Source: Lotus japonicus
Taxonomy: Eukaryota; Streptophyta; Magnoliopsida; Fabales; Fabaceae
Direction: 5' to 3'
DNA length: 64,000 nt
Assembly: GCF_012489685.1 (NCBI RefSeq)
Contig: NC_080042.1
Span: 32,679,158 to 32,743,157, forward strand
Shown here: piece by piece, positions 1-10,195 of the stretch
Layout of the letters: each line of letters starts with the position of its first letter
Position numbering within the stretch: the first letter of the stretch is position 1
The notes under the pieces: generated by a model
The model's input: the letters and a program-made list of their open reading frames with translations, nothing else
Told to the model about the DNA's origin: nothing
Databases searched by the model: none
Made by a program: the position numbers and the translations under genes

Positions 1-372
1 AAGCTTTTCAGAAGCAATTTCTTTGTAAACAATATTTCTTAAACAGTTGTTTAGGTTACCTTTAGGAGATCAAGGTTGATCGGATCCTAGAGAAGACTAA
101 GAGAGTGAATCTTAGTGTGAGCTAAGTCAGTGTATTGTTAGTCACTTGTAGGTTTTAAGTGCAGTTGTAACAATTCTCTGATTAGTGGATTGCCTTCATT
201 CTAAGAAGGAAGAAATCACCTTCACGGGTGGACTAGACTAGCTTGAGTGATTCATCAAGTGAACCAGGATAAAATCCTTGTGTGCTTTTCTCATCACTTA
301 TCTTAAGCACTTTACTCGTGTCTCGAAAGATTTGTTAAAATCTTAAGGTGGAAGTTTTATTCTGAAAACGCT
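1..372 (+). repeat. Truncated copia LTR of the C/D family (element F)
   Basis: This matches the last third of the C-element LTR (about 54060-54420), including the segment with 'ggatcctagagaagactaag' and the shared 'aaggtggaagtttta' near its end. It runs in plus orientation and breaks off near 372, before the C-rich tract and the terminal 'taccttca'. The rest lies left of the window. Bases 373-459 show nothing recognisable. The window opens on a HindIII site, which may be a clone end. Confidence 0.8.
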
Positions 373-459
373 ATTGGCCAAGTAAACAATTAAAGCAGTT
401 AACCTATTCAGGAGAGAGTAGGACAGTGTGCCAACATAACCTTCAGTTACACAAACTTG

Positions 460-1010
460 TCATTCATCCCAGTCCGGCACCTTGCGTGCTTCCAAAAGGA
501 ATTTGTAGCCAACATCTGATGATCTCTTCCAAGAGACAGACACAGTACGGTCGGGAGTCTACTTAATTCTCTTAATCAGTTTTTCTTGAAAGGCCTTGAA
601 GTTTGCCTTGGTTGACCCTGCAGTCCGCCTGCGCTTAATGGCAGAGGACACTAGCGTCTGAGGACGCCTCTTTCTCGCTTGAGAAAGGATGCAGACTGTA
701 CCGGGCTTTGATTGAGGTTTTGGGGTGCTTTCTAATGTTGAAGCTTGCTGATTGTTTTGAAGAGGTTGATCAATTTGGGTTGTCAAGGTTAATGGGAAGA
801 GGTTGAATAGTTGAGAGTTTGGCTTGGCTTGTTGAACGGTGCGTTCCACATCGGAGGAATCCAAAGTAGTGATAGGAGAGAATTTTGGTGAACTGTGATC
901 AGTGGGATTCACAGTGAGTTCTTCTTGGTTTTATGAGGGTGAAAGTGGTTTTGGTGAGTTGTGTGGTTCTTGTGGTGTGTTATGGTGGTGTGGATCATAT
1001 GAATCATCAA
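460..1010 (-). pseudogene. Envelope-like ORF of element E, C-terminal part
   Basis: This is the downstream part of the ORF that begins at 48077; element D (1016-46834) separates the two parts. Reading on the minus strand from 1010, the frame stays constant down to a TGA at 460-462. It is interrupted by TAA at 931-933 and TAG at 559-561. The segment is rich in Ser, Pro and Thr, then has a basic stretch (KRRRTAG, about 590-640). The last piece, after the TAG, still reads like protein (TVSVSWKRSSDVGYKFLLEA). No domain can be named. It belongs to the long second ORF that follows pol in Sirevirus-type copia elements. No gag or pol of E is visible, so E may be a fragment. Confidence 0.6.
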
Positions 1011-1015
1011 ACAAT
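1011..1015. repeat. TSD of element D (left copy, acaat)
   Basis: The bases 'acaat' directly precede the D terminus (tgaaggtat...). The same five bases follow the other end of D at 46835-46839. This proves one insertion event for D despite the loss of most of its 3' LTR. Confidence 0.92.
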
Positions 1016-1101
1016 TGAAGGTATGAAAAACGGTAGAAAGGGGGGGTTTGAATAACGTTTTCAGAATAAAACTTCCACCTTAAAGATTTTAACAAATCTT
1101 T
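1016..1101 (-). repeat. Remnant of the 3' LTR of D
   Basis: Only the terminal ~86 bases of the LTR remain: the rc of '...aaaatctttaaggtggaag' through 'cataccttca', with the G-tract at 1038-1046. At about 1101 the sequence jumps into D internal sequence that in C lies at about 62300, upstream of the last polypurine tract. A deletion of roughly 1.2 kb has removed that tract and most of the 3' LTR. The TSD is intact, so the loss followed insertion. Confidence 0.85.
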
Positions 1102-1727
1102 TGAATAGTTTATTTTGCTCATCCTGAATCCAAGTCACAGCTTGATTCTGAGCATAGCTCCCCCTGAATCTAAGACTTAATGAAAAATGTTAGAAATGTC
1201 TAGATTCTGAGCTAAATAATGTAAGAGTTCAGAGTGAAGGCGCATGACATAGATGAATTAAAATAATCAGAGCGCATAAGTATTCAGAGTCAACGATAAG
1301 TGGTATCAGAGTCAAATAGAATCACTTCAGAAGAAGTGAAATGTATTCCTTGTATTTTCCTAGTGACACATCTATGGTCATAAAGGTGGAACTCTTAAAT
1401 TCTCCAAAGGAAAAATAAATCACACTAACACAGCTTACACATCAAAAACTGGGTGTACTCCCCCTTTTTGTCATAAGCAAAAAGTATGGGGTGTGAAAAA
1501 CTTAGCTTGAAGTACAAGGTACTCCCCCTTAGAGAAGGTCTAAGTTTTAAAAAAAAAAATGGAGAAAGAAACGATGCACGAATGAGAGTTAAGCGAACTA
1601 AATAAGGGAGTTAATGTAAAAGAGGAACGTTTACCACCGGCCACGGGAGTAAATAGAAGCTTCAGTTACCAAGGACTTAACCTCGAGAAACTGTAGGAGC
1701 AATAACTTCCAAGGAGAGAATGAAGCT
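1102..1727 (-). other. D untranslated 3' region with polypurine motifs
   Basis: No gene is visible. On the minus strand there are three purine runs of the form A(n)GGGGGAG, at 1158-1166, 1458-1470 and 1522-1530. C has matching runs at 62233, 61918 and 61857. The right part (about 1620-1727) is conserved with C upstream of the antisense gene, e.g. 'acctcgagaaactgtaggag' at 1680-1699. Confidence 0.75.
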
Positions 1728-1735
1728 TATATAAG
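1728..1735 (+). promoter_or_regulatory. TATA box of the antisense gene in D
   Basis: TATATAAG lies 51 bases before the ATG at 1787. Element C has TATATAAA the same distance before its homologous ORF, inside a conserved block. Confidence 0.65.
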
Positions 1736-1786
1736 GCGATTTAGAAGAGGTTAAGCTTCACAACTCGATCAATACCATAAAAAGAA

Positions 1787-2179
1787 ATGGCTTCATACAT
1801 GATCGCACTGGAAGAGCTCAGAAGGAAAGCCTTCGAGGAAGGCATGTTCCTTAACATCCGGCACCCTGATGGTACACGAACGATACACGAGCTGACGAAG
1901 ACACTGCTTGACGAAGACCTTTGTCCAGAGCTGGAGAAGGATTTGAAAGAATTCCTTGCCTTCGTGGAGGAAATTCAGGAACTCAGCCAGCTTGAGCTGA
2001 ATTTGCTGGAAGAGAAGGAAGCTATGGAAAAGAGACTCAAGACGACAGAAGATAGTCTGGAGAGGGATGAGCTGAACATCAAACTCAACAACATCCAGTA
2101 TTCATTGGATCGTCTGGAGAAAGAGAGGGTAGAGCAGCGCCAAGAATGCAGAAGGATGAGGAAGGATCCTCCATTCTAG
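1787..2179 (+). CDS. Antisense 130-aa coiled-coil protein of element D
   Basis: This intact 130-codon ORF lies on the strand opposite to all other D genes, between the envelope-like ORF and the 3' LTR. Its homologue in C is at 61217-61609 (minus), also exactly 130 codons and about 72% identical with no gaps. Both start MASY and end DPPF. Most replacements are conservative, and silent codon changes outnumber replacements in the first 70 codons. Residues about 48-125 are rich in Glu, Lys, Leu and Arg in heptad-like order, so a long coiled coil is likely. There is no membrane segment. The C-terminus is basic (QECRRMRKDPPF). A TATA box precedes the ATG and AATAAA follows the stop. The function is unknown. 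By position it recalls antisense genes of some retroviruses, but no sequence similarity is claimed. Confidence 0.72.
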   Translation: MASYMIALEELRRKAFEEGMFLNIRHPDGTRTIHELTKTLLDEDLCPELEKDLKEFLAFVEEIQELSQLELNLLEEKEAMEKRLKTTEDSLERDELNIKLNNIQYSLDRLEKERVEQRQECRRMRKDPPF

Positions 2180-2223
2180 ATTTAGGGACAACATGTATGA
2201 TGTAATAAACATAGATTATTATG

Positions 2224-2229
2224 AATAAA
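2224..2229 (+). terminator. Poly(A) signal of the antisense gene in D
   Basis: AATAAA starts 45 bases after the stop codon. C has AATAAA at nearly the same distance (44 bases) within conserved flanking sequence. A second AATAAA lies at 2203-2208. Confidence 0.55.
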
Positions 2230-2365
2230 GAAAAAGATTTTGCAAACACAAGGTCATTTATATATATGCAATGATAAACTACTAGTAAGCAAAACATAGC
2301 AAGTAATTTCAAGAAAATAGAAATAAAGAGAAATTAAGTTAAGAAAAACGAAAGATATCCTAAAA

Positions 2366-2770
2366 CTAAGGTTTATCAGAGCGACGCAGGAGTTCTTGAA
2401 GAATTTGCTTCATGTCCATCAGCAGAGTCTCATGAGAATTGAGACGTTGTTCCATGATATCAAGTCTGGAAGAACTTGGCTGTGTAGAGCTAGAAGGAGC
2501 ATTCTGAGCAGTTTGATGAGCTTGAGTGGAATCAGAAGCAGCAGGAGTGAAGACCACTAGTGCAAGAGCTTGACATCTAAGAGCTTCAGCTTCAGCTTCA
2601 AGTCTCTCAGCTTCTAATCTTGCGTGTTCAGCTTGTGCAGCTGCTTGACGTGCAGTTTCTTCTGCTTGCTCTTTCTTTCTTCTGGCCTCTTCAACAGCTT
2701 CAAGTAACTTAGTTCTTTGCTGTTGTTCATGCAGAGCCACTCTTCTTGTAAACCGCTGCCTAGCAGCCTC
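2366..2770 (-). pseudogene. Envelope-like ORF of D, C-terminal part
   Basis: This is the end of the D envelope-like ORF; its first part is at 35526-37998. G2 interrupts it inside the codons for 'QRIEAARQRF', duplicating gcctc. The segment holds a strong Ala/Glu/Arg coiled coil (about 2560-2720; e.g. AERLEAEAEALRC), a Ser-rich linker and a second short helix ending LLRRSDKP. It matches the end of the C copy (60620-61016) closely. The reading frame is open to the stop at 2366. A few codons read through into the G2 LTR (2771-2809); those belong to G2 and are not part of this gene. Confidence 0.85.
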
Positions 2771-3155
2771 TGTAACACCCCGATTCCCGGGTGTCACGTT
2801 AGTAACCAAAAATAAACTTTACGCGGAAAAACAGGTAATTTTTTTTTCGTTTGATTCCTTTTAAATAAAGCGATAGAAAATAAAGACATAACCCAACACT
2901 AACTAACCAATATACAAATATATACACATGTACAGCCTCAGCTGCACTCTCCCGTCACGCGCACTCGCAGTGACTCCAAAGTAGTGTGCCCGCAGGCAAA
3001 TATATACAGAACTAGAACTGTATGTAAAAGTATCAAATATACAGTCATCCAAGAGAAAGTCGGCACCCAAAAATGGCCTGAACAAAAGACCCCTATACTC
3101 CGACAGACTCTCTGTGATCCTCCTCAAAAGAACCACACAAAAAGCCACACATCGG
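2771..3155 (-). repeat. G2 3' LTR, distal part
   Basis: It begins 'tgtaacaccccgattcccgg' and matches 31532-31915. It ends at the B insertion; the last five bases (atcgg) are the B target duplication. The LTR resumes at 23239. Confidence 0.93.
3151..3155. repeat. TSD of element B (left copy, atcgg)
   Basis: The bases atcgg sit immediately before the B 5' LTR and immediately after the B 3' LTR at 23234-23238. The uninterrupted site in the other G2 LTR (around 31911) carries atcgg once. Confidence 0.93.
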
Positions 3156-4033
3156 TGTTGTTCCTTTGTTGTCATCAATTTTTTTAAAAACAACCTGATG
3201 TCCTAGCCGATGTTGTGACATCTGCCTTGGTGAAGGCCAGGACATCCGCCCCTGCTGGTATGCAAGTGGGTCCCTTACGGTTAGGTTTTATGGTATGTTT
3301 TGTGCTTACTTGAAGGACAAGTAACTGATTGTTGGGAGCCAATTGCGGGCTATTTATTGTTGGAGCAAATCTGTGATTAAAAGATTTGTTTCTATTTTAC
3401 TTGTTGATCACTCATATCAGATCTTGGAAGATTGTCTACTGATATGAGTTGGATCAAAGTACTCTTCAGCCCAAAGAAACCCTAGCCGTCTCTGCTGAAG
3501 TATATATATAGACAAAGACCTGAAGCTTGATGTTGATCGAGAGAATTACCTTGAAGATCAAGTGTTCTTAAGAGTGTAAGTTGTTCTTTGTCTTTGTTAG
3601 TTGTGAACTCGTCTTGCTCACTGATTCTATAAAGTGAGACTGAGTTTTGTTTTGTGTTTGAGTGTCAAACAAACCTTGTGTTATTGTTGTTACCAATCAC
3701 TGTGGCAGTGATTGAGGAAAAGTGGGAGGGGCTCTCATACTTAGGCTGTGGTTCTAAGTAGAATACCACTGGGTAGATTAGGTTAAGAACAATGAACTTG
3801 ATGTGTTCATGTGTGTCTGTAATACCTAGTTCTTGAGATAGTGGAATTCCTTTTCATTGGGCGAAAGCTAACCAGACGTAGGTGTAGTTTCACCGAACTG
3901 GGTTAACAACTTCCTGTGTCTTGTTTCTTTTAGTTGTTTGTTGTTTTGTGTTCATGCCTTTCAGTCATATGATGTTCTAATCGATTGTCCCAGCATCGTG
4001 CAGGACATTTGTTCTAAGGGATCTAGAATTTCA
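3156..4033 (+). repeat. B 5' LTR
   Basis: It starts tgttgttcctttgttgtcat and ends gaatttca. A TATA box (tatatatata, 3501-3510) follows 'gctgaag'; transcription probably starts some 30 bases downstream. Short inverted bases TG/CA mark the ends. Confidence 0.93.
3501..3510 (+). promoter_or_regulatory. TATA box in the B 5' LTR
   Basis: Alternating TA run preceded by 'ctgctgaag' and followed by 'gacaaagacctgaag'. The equivalent in the 3' LTR is at 22701-22710. Confidence 0.6.
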
Positions 4034-4035
4034 AT

Positions 4036-4047
4036 TGGCATCAGAGC
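4036..4047 (+). other. Primer-binding site of B (initiator tRNA-Met)
   Basis: TGGCATCAGAGC lies two bases after the LTR. It differs at one position from the usual copia tRNA-Met PBS TGGTATCAGAGC. H has the same variant, so it is a family trait. Confidence 0.75.
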
Positions 4048-4099
4048 AGGCACCCCTGTTCTGTGTGGGTGAGCTCCAGGGAGATATTTTCTTGATCTC

Positions 4100-6492
4100 A
4101 TGGACAATAAGGAGGGAGGATCGATCAACAGGCCACCAATCCTGGATGGCTCCAATTATGATTACTGGAAGGTTCGAATGATAGCCTTTCTCAAGTCTAT
4201 TGATATCAAAACTTGGAAGGCTGTTGTCAAAGGCTGGAAGCATCCTGTCAAAGCTCAAGCAGAAGGAAGTACATCTACTCCTGAAGAAAAACCTGAGGAT
4301 GAATGGACAAGTGCTGAAGAAGAAGCTTCTCTGGCAAACTCAAAAGCGATGAATGCTATCTTCAATGCTGTGGACAAAAACATGTTTAGATTGATTAATA
4401 CTTGCACTGTTGCCAAAGATGCTTGGGAGATTTTGAAAACAGCACATGAAGGTACAACCAGGGTGAGGATGTCTAGACTCCAGATGCTTACTACTCGTTT
4501 TGAGAACTTGACAATGACAGAAGATGAGACTATTTCTGAATATCACATGCGTGTGCGTGATCTGTCAAATGCTTCATTTGCTCTGGGAGAACCTATGTCA
4601 GATGAAAAGCTTGTGAGGAAAATCTTGAGATCTGTAACCAGCAAGTTTGCAATGAAGGTCACTGCGATTGAAGAAGCTCAAGATATCAGCAGTTTGAAAG
4701 TGGATGAGCTGATTGGTTCTCTGCAGACTTATGAGTTAAAGTTGGGTGAAAAACCTGAAAAGAAGACCAAAAGCATTGCTTTTGTATCCAACACCACTGA
4801 AGGAGATGATGCTGATAGTGAAAGTGAGAATCTATCTGAAGCTCTGGCACTTCTTGCTAGAAAATTCAACAGAGCTCTAAGGAAGATAGACAGAAGGACT
4901 AGGTCAAATGTCCAGGACATTAAGTCTGACAACTCTAAATCCTACAATTCCCAGCGAAAGGTCAAAGAAGAGGACAAATCAGGCCTAAACAAGGGTGTTC
5001 AGTGTCATGAATGTGAGGGTTATGGTCACATTAGATCTGAGTGTGCAACCTACTTGAAGAAACAAAAGAAAGGCATGGTAGTGACATGGTCAGATGAGGA
5101 AGAGTTATCTGCCAACAAGGTTAATGCCTTCTCCGGAGCTGTCAATGACTCAGATTCCAGTGGCGATGAAATGACATTTGAGGATTTGGAAGAGACTTAC
5201 AAACTCCTACATGTTAAATGGAAGGAAACTTGCATACATCTGAAGGAGCAAGAAGATGAGATGAAACAAGTTAAGACTGAAAATGAAAACCTAAGGGAGA
5301 CCATTGATAAACTGCAAGATGATTTGGATAAATGGAACTCAAAATTAAAGGATCTTGAAACTGTTGAAAAAGCCAAGCTTCTGTTAACTATAGCTGATCT
5401 TCAAGAGAAAGTAGCTACATTGACAGCCAAACTGGAAAATACCTACAAGTCAGTGCGTATGCTGAACAGTGGATCTAATATGCTTGAAGAGATTCTGGAA
5501 GAAACAAGCAAGCAAGGAAAAAGTGTTAAAGGCATTGGTTTCAGTTACCAGTCTGAGAGTAGAGGAAATCAGAAAGCATCAAGGAAGTTTGTAAGAGCTA
5601 AGGAAAACTCTGAGTTTAAAAACCCAGAAACTATCAGAGGTCAAGCTCGATGTCACAACATATGCCTCCACATCCTACTACTCAGAAGGCTACTGCTCAA
5701 ATTCCATGGAGATGTCATTATTGTGGTAGGTTTGGTCACATTAAGCCCTACTGCTTCAAGCTATACGGATATCCTCAGATCCAGAAGGTTCTCAAGACAT
5801 CTAAGAAAGCTTGGGTACCCAAAGGAGAAGTTTCATGTCTTATAGCACACACATCTTTTAGAGTCTCATCAAGTGAAGACTGGTATTTTGATAGTGGCTG
5901 CTCAAAACACATGACTGGGAATAAGGAGTATCTGGAAAATCTCAAGGAATACCCCAGTAAATCAGTCACCTTTGGAGATGGTGCTAAAGGAAAAATCAAA
6001 GGCATTGGGAAGTTGGTAAACTCTGGATCTCCTAGTCTGAACAACGTTCTTCTTGTCAAGGGGTTGACAGCAAATCTAATCAGTATAAGTCAGTTGTGTG
6101 ATCAAGATCTGGATGTGAAGTTTAGCAAGACTGAATGCATGGTTACCACTAGTGATCAAGAGATTGTGATGAGAGGTGTCAGGTCCAAAGACAATTGCTA
6201 CATGTGGATTCCACAAAAGAAAGCTCAAGTGTCTAGATGTTTGATATCAAAAGTGGATGAGTTGAATCTATGGCACCAACGTTTAGGTCACATCAATCTC
6301 AAGAGTATGCAGAAAGTTATCTCTAAAGATGCTGTACGAGGGCTACCAAAACTGAAAATATATGAAGAAAGATATGTGGAGAATGCAAGATTGGAAAGCT
6401 GACCAAAACATCTCATGCAAAGCTTCAGCATCCAACTACAACAAAAGTCCTTGAACTTCTTCACATGGACTTGATGGGACCCATGCAGGTAG
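4100..6492 (+). pseudogene. B gag-pol, first part (gag, protease, start of integrase)
   Basis: From the ATG at 4100 the gag reads 'MDNKEGGSIN...', with the copia gag core (residues about 10-215), a zinc knuckle CX2CX4HX4C (CHECEGYGHIRSEC, near 5001) and a coiled coil (about 5190-5470). A one-base loss in an A-run near 5620 shifts the frame. The next frame carries a second knuckle (CHYCGRFGHIKPYC), the aspartic protease motif WYFDSGCSKHMTG (near 5880) and the GAG-pre-integrase motif WHQRLGH (near 6270). A second shift occurs near 6365. The integrase is then cut after MDLMGPMQ by G1. H has the same protein order in one frame, so gag and pol were originally fused. This copy is inactive. Confidence 0.92.
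6488..6492. repeat. TSD of element G1 (left copy, ggtag)
   Basis: The bases ggtag lie before G1 and again at 17508-17512. The uninterrupted sequence in B would read ccatgcaggtagaaagtc. Confidence 0.93.
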
Positions 6493-7465
6493 TGTAACAC
6501 CCCGATTTCCAGGTGTCACTTTAGTAACCAAAAATAATCTTTACGCGGAAAACAGGTAATTTTTTTTCGTTTTCTTTCCTTTAAATTAAAACGATAAGGA
6601 AGTAAAGACAAAACCCAACTACTAAACTAACCGATATACAACATATATACATGTACAGCCTCAGCTGCACTCCATGTCACGCGCACTCGCAGTGACTCCA
6701 AAGCAGTGTGCCCGTAGGCAAATATATACAGACCCAGAAGTGTAAGTGAGAAAATTATAATTACAAACCACTAGGAGAAAGTCGGCCTCAATATGGCCTA
6801 AGCAAAGACCCCTATGGTCCAACTGACTCATTGTGATCCCTCAGTAAGAGAACCACACGAAAAGTCATGCGTCGGAAACCTACCCGATCCCAAAAGCAAA
6901 ACGAATCAGAGCTATTACAGTAACAACCAACTCCAAAAGACTCTAACCACCCATACCCCACACTACTATCATCGACCCTCCCTCGATCAGGCATGAAGTC
7001 CGGGTCCTCGTCGAAAGCTTCAGTAATAGTCGTTCCGCTCCGGGTCTTTCCCGCACAACGAATCATCACGAACCGGCTGACAGACGCCTGGCAGCAGGCC
7101 GACCGCCCAAACACAAACATACAAACAAAGCCAAGGCGCTAGGGTCAACTTACAGAATACAATAGATATACAATCAACTTGTGATAAAGGGGATATATAC
7201 GTATGTTGTATATATATACATATAAGTTATGTATTGCCTACCCTAAGGTATATACATGGCAAGTTATCGAATCTCTAGTAACAACACAATATTCAATATC
7301 TCAACAATTCGACAAATAACATAACAATGTTCACCAATATCAAATCATCAAAATCTCAACATATGAAGTTAGGTGATAAGGTTAGTCAAACAATGTATCG
7401 TCCTCCCAACGCACAAGTATCCAACTAAACCAATGTTCCCTGTCGTTGCCCTAGGGTAAACGACG

Positions 7466-7832
7466 ATGAAATCTCACGCTTCCATGAAGTCTCACGCTTC
7501 AATGGGGTCTTACGCTTTCACGAAGTCTCACGCTTCAGTGAAATCTCACACATTCACGAAGTCTCACGCTTCAGTGAAGTTTCGCGCCTTCACGAAGTCT
7601 CACGCTTCAGTGAAGTTGCACGCCTCCGCGAAGTCTCCCGCTTCAGCAAAGGTGTACGCCTCCGCAAAGTCTCCCGTTTCAGCGAAGGTTCCCGTCTCCA
7701 CGAGGTCTCCCGCCTCAGTGAAGTTTCTGCTTTCACGAAGTCTCACGCCTCAGTGAAGCTTACTCACTTTCACGAAGTCTCACGCTTCAGTGAAGTTCCA
7801 TGCTTTCACGAAGTCTCACGCCTCAGTGAAGC
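7466..7832 (-). repeat. Tandem hairpin array in the G1 left LTR
   Basis: This is a run of ~27-base units. Each can fold as a hairpin: outer stem TTCAC/GTGAA, inner stem GAAG/CTTC, one bulged A, and a loop near TCTCACG or TCTCCCG. At least one unit has GAGG/CCTC in place of GAAG/CTTC, a paired change. The repeated translation (MKSHASMKSHAS...) is an artefact of the array. Confidence 0.75.
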
Positions 7833-7900
7833 TTCCCGGCTCATCCTTTGGATGGCTAAATAAACTGCTCCGACCCAAACTCAAAACAACCCAAGAGTTA

Positions 7901-8011
7901 GTGTCGGTCAATACAACACAACTCCACCAACAAGATTACACGAGGGTCTAGTGTCGGTCAATACAACACAGCCCAAACAACAAGAGCACTAGGTGTCGGT
8001 CAATACAACAC
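7901..8011 (-). repeat. Three copies of a 19-base LTR motif (G1)
   Basis: GTGTCGGTCAATACAACAC occurs at 7901, 7951 and 7993. The same motif is repeated in the G2 and G3 LTRs. Its ends GTGT/ACAC are complementary. Confidence 0.8.
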
Positions 8012-9494
8012 GGCTCCATAACACTTCCCCAAGAGTACTAACGTACTCGGTGACTTTCAATCATCACCATAGCTCACCTTAGTGGCTTTCCCAATTCCGA
8101 TAACTCTCCAAACCCACAACAAAGGTCGACTTTTCCCCCGCCTTTCGTAAATATTTTTCCCCTTCAGTTCTCCTATGCTTAAACGTTAATAAAAATGATT
8201 TCAATTCAAATTAGTCAAATTATGAGTTTATTTCTCAAAGTCTAAGTTTCCCAAGTCTTTATTTTTCGAAAGCTCTATCATTCTAAGTTTCCAAAAATCA
8301 ACCACCCAAAATACATTTCCCGGGGAAAGTCTAGGAATTCCAACGAATCCCAACAAATGGCTAAGTCTCAAACCCCACATTCGGACTTGCCTAGGGTTGT
8401 TCATCCAACCCGAAATGTCAAAGATCACCAGATCAATGAACCTCCACTCCGAAGTTGCGTCGAAACGCTCAATTCAACACATCATCAATATCATAAGTTA
8501 TGAAAACAATCATAACAATAAATCATCATCATAAACAACATCAGATAAAGCATAAGTCGAATTTATCGACGCCTATCATGAAATCATAGCTAAATATAGC
8601 AAGTTACCCTAACCTCGAGCTGTTCCAGCTTCGAAATCAAAGTTCTCCTCAAACAATTGCTCTAAGTCTTCCAAAGTTCCCTCAACTGAACCTCGGAGAA
8701 AAACAAAGCAGAATCCAAACAAAATCGATTAGTTCGATCGCAAAACAATACATAAACGATAGACAAAGCATCAAAGCTTCAGAATACGACAAACGGGTAC
8801 GAAAGGACAAGTTTTCGAAAACGAAAAACCCCCCCCCCCTTAGGAAAAACCCACGGCCATAAGGAGAAAAGGGCTTCGGCTCTTTTTCTTCGATCAAACC
8901 AGTTTACAAGGTAGTTTTAGGGTAAAACTAAGGCAAAGAAACTGTCAGAACAATTTTCGGACAATCGGGTCGAAATACGACTACGCAGGGGCATTTTGGT
9001 CCAAAATAAAGGCTCAAAACTTCAAAGTTATCAGTTCTGAAAACAGATTTGACAGCAACGATCCTCATGACATCCGTGACAACAAATCCTAAAGGCACGA
9101 AGTCAGATTATAGCTTTACGACAATAAAGTTTCGAAATGTGAGACAAAAAGAGTTTTGAGTCAATTTTTCAGATCCTGGACAACTGAATCGCAATCAGAG
9201 TTTACTGACAGAGGTTTTAGACTCAGGGGAACATAAGGAACATAACCCAAGCGAGAAATCAGATAAATCGGACAATTTTAGAAAAAGCTCAAAACTTAGA
9301 GCACAGAAACGACTTCAGAAACGCAACAGAAACAACAATCAGAGGTAGGAATCGTGTTAGTTACCTTGATACCTAGAAGTAGGGACGAACTGCACGAAGA
9401 TTGGTCAAGTTTTCGCGAAAATCTCCTCCCCCCTTGCTCTCCACGAATTTGGGCCACTAATGGAGGAAAATGAAAGATATTTTGCTTTTTCGCC

Positions 9495-9502
9495 TATTTA
9501 TA
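9495..9502 (-). promoter_or_regulatory. TATA box of the G1 left LTR
   Basis: TATAAATA on the minus strand sits in the near-palindrome CGCCTATTTATAGGCG. The same box occurs at 16807-16814 in the right LTR, and at the matching place in G2 and G3. Confidence 0.65.
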
Positions 9503-10195
9503 GGCGGGCGAAATCCCGGGAAAATGAAAATTTCGCGATTCCGATTTTTGCAGCACGTTCACCAAGGAATTCTAAGAGAGATTCTGGCGTCAGAAATCCA
9601 GAACTCAAAACAAATATCTATGATATGGGAAAAACGATATCGAAAATCTCAAAAGCGGTGTAAGTTAAATCTGTCCCGAAAAACTACTTTTTGCTGTGAT
9701 CGCCGGACGACAAAACTTCCTTCTGAAGAAAGATTGGAAACGTTGAAACAAATCTGGCAACGCGGACGGAATCTTCGTTAGAAGTCCCGAATAGAAAAAG
9801 TCTTCATCCATTGCTCGAAAATAGGGTTTCGAAGCAAAGAAATTAGCGTCGGCGGACATCCGAAAAGTGAAACCTATCGTGCGTACAGTCCAGAGTTCCG
9901 AAATGAAATCCTGGTCGATGGAAAAATAAAGAGAATCTTTAAATTTTCCGAGAGTTCGAAATCTCACTCAAAACGTTGCTTTAAGAGCGAAATTAGCCTA
10001 TTCTGGACATGCTCGCCATAAGGCAGGTGTGCAGACGACTCGCACTAACTCCGAAAACAACTACGCAACATTCCTCAAGCAATTCCTGAACTTTCTTCTT
10101 CATTAATCTTTCTCAAATGTCAAACTCTTGTCACACTTACACTGATTCCACGCGTGAGTCGGAAATTAACTTGTTCTGAAAATCCAGGTCTTACA

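Larger units (their letters stand above)
6493..10195 (-). repeat. G1 3' LTR (left)
   Basis: It starts tgtaacaccccgatttccag and ends ccaggtcttaca. In the sense (minus) direction the order is TATA (9502-9495), three copies of a 19-base motif, a hairpin array (7832-7466), a GTAAGT donor-like site (7153-7148), and the conserved block that translates as MFVFGRSACCQ (7120-7088). A short acidic reading frame (down to 6812) follows it. That frame is not convincing as a gene. Confidence 0.93.

Noticed and set aside
460..1010. Host gene reading for element E
   Set aside because: The protein resembles second ORFs of Sirevirus-type elements, and no introns or host-type domain are seen.
7180..7235. AT-rich palindromic stretch (tatatacgtatgttgtatatat) as a possible MITE or hairpin element
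   Set aside because: It is inside the G1 LTR, is present in both LTRs, and has no target duplication of its own.
7466..7756. 96-codon ORF of repeated Met-Lys-Ser-His-Ala-Ser units (also at 14777-15067)
   Set aside because: It is the translation of the tandem hairpin array in the G1 LTR, on the strand opposite to the element RNA, with no independent sign of coding.
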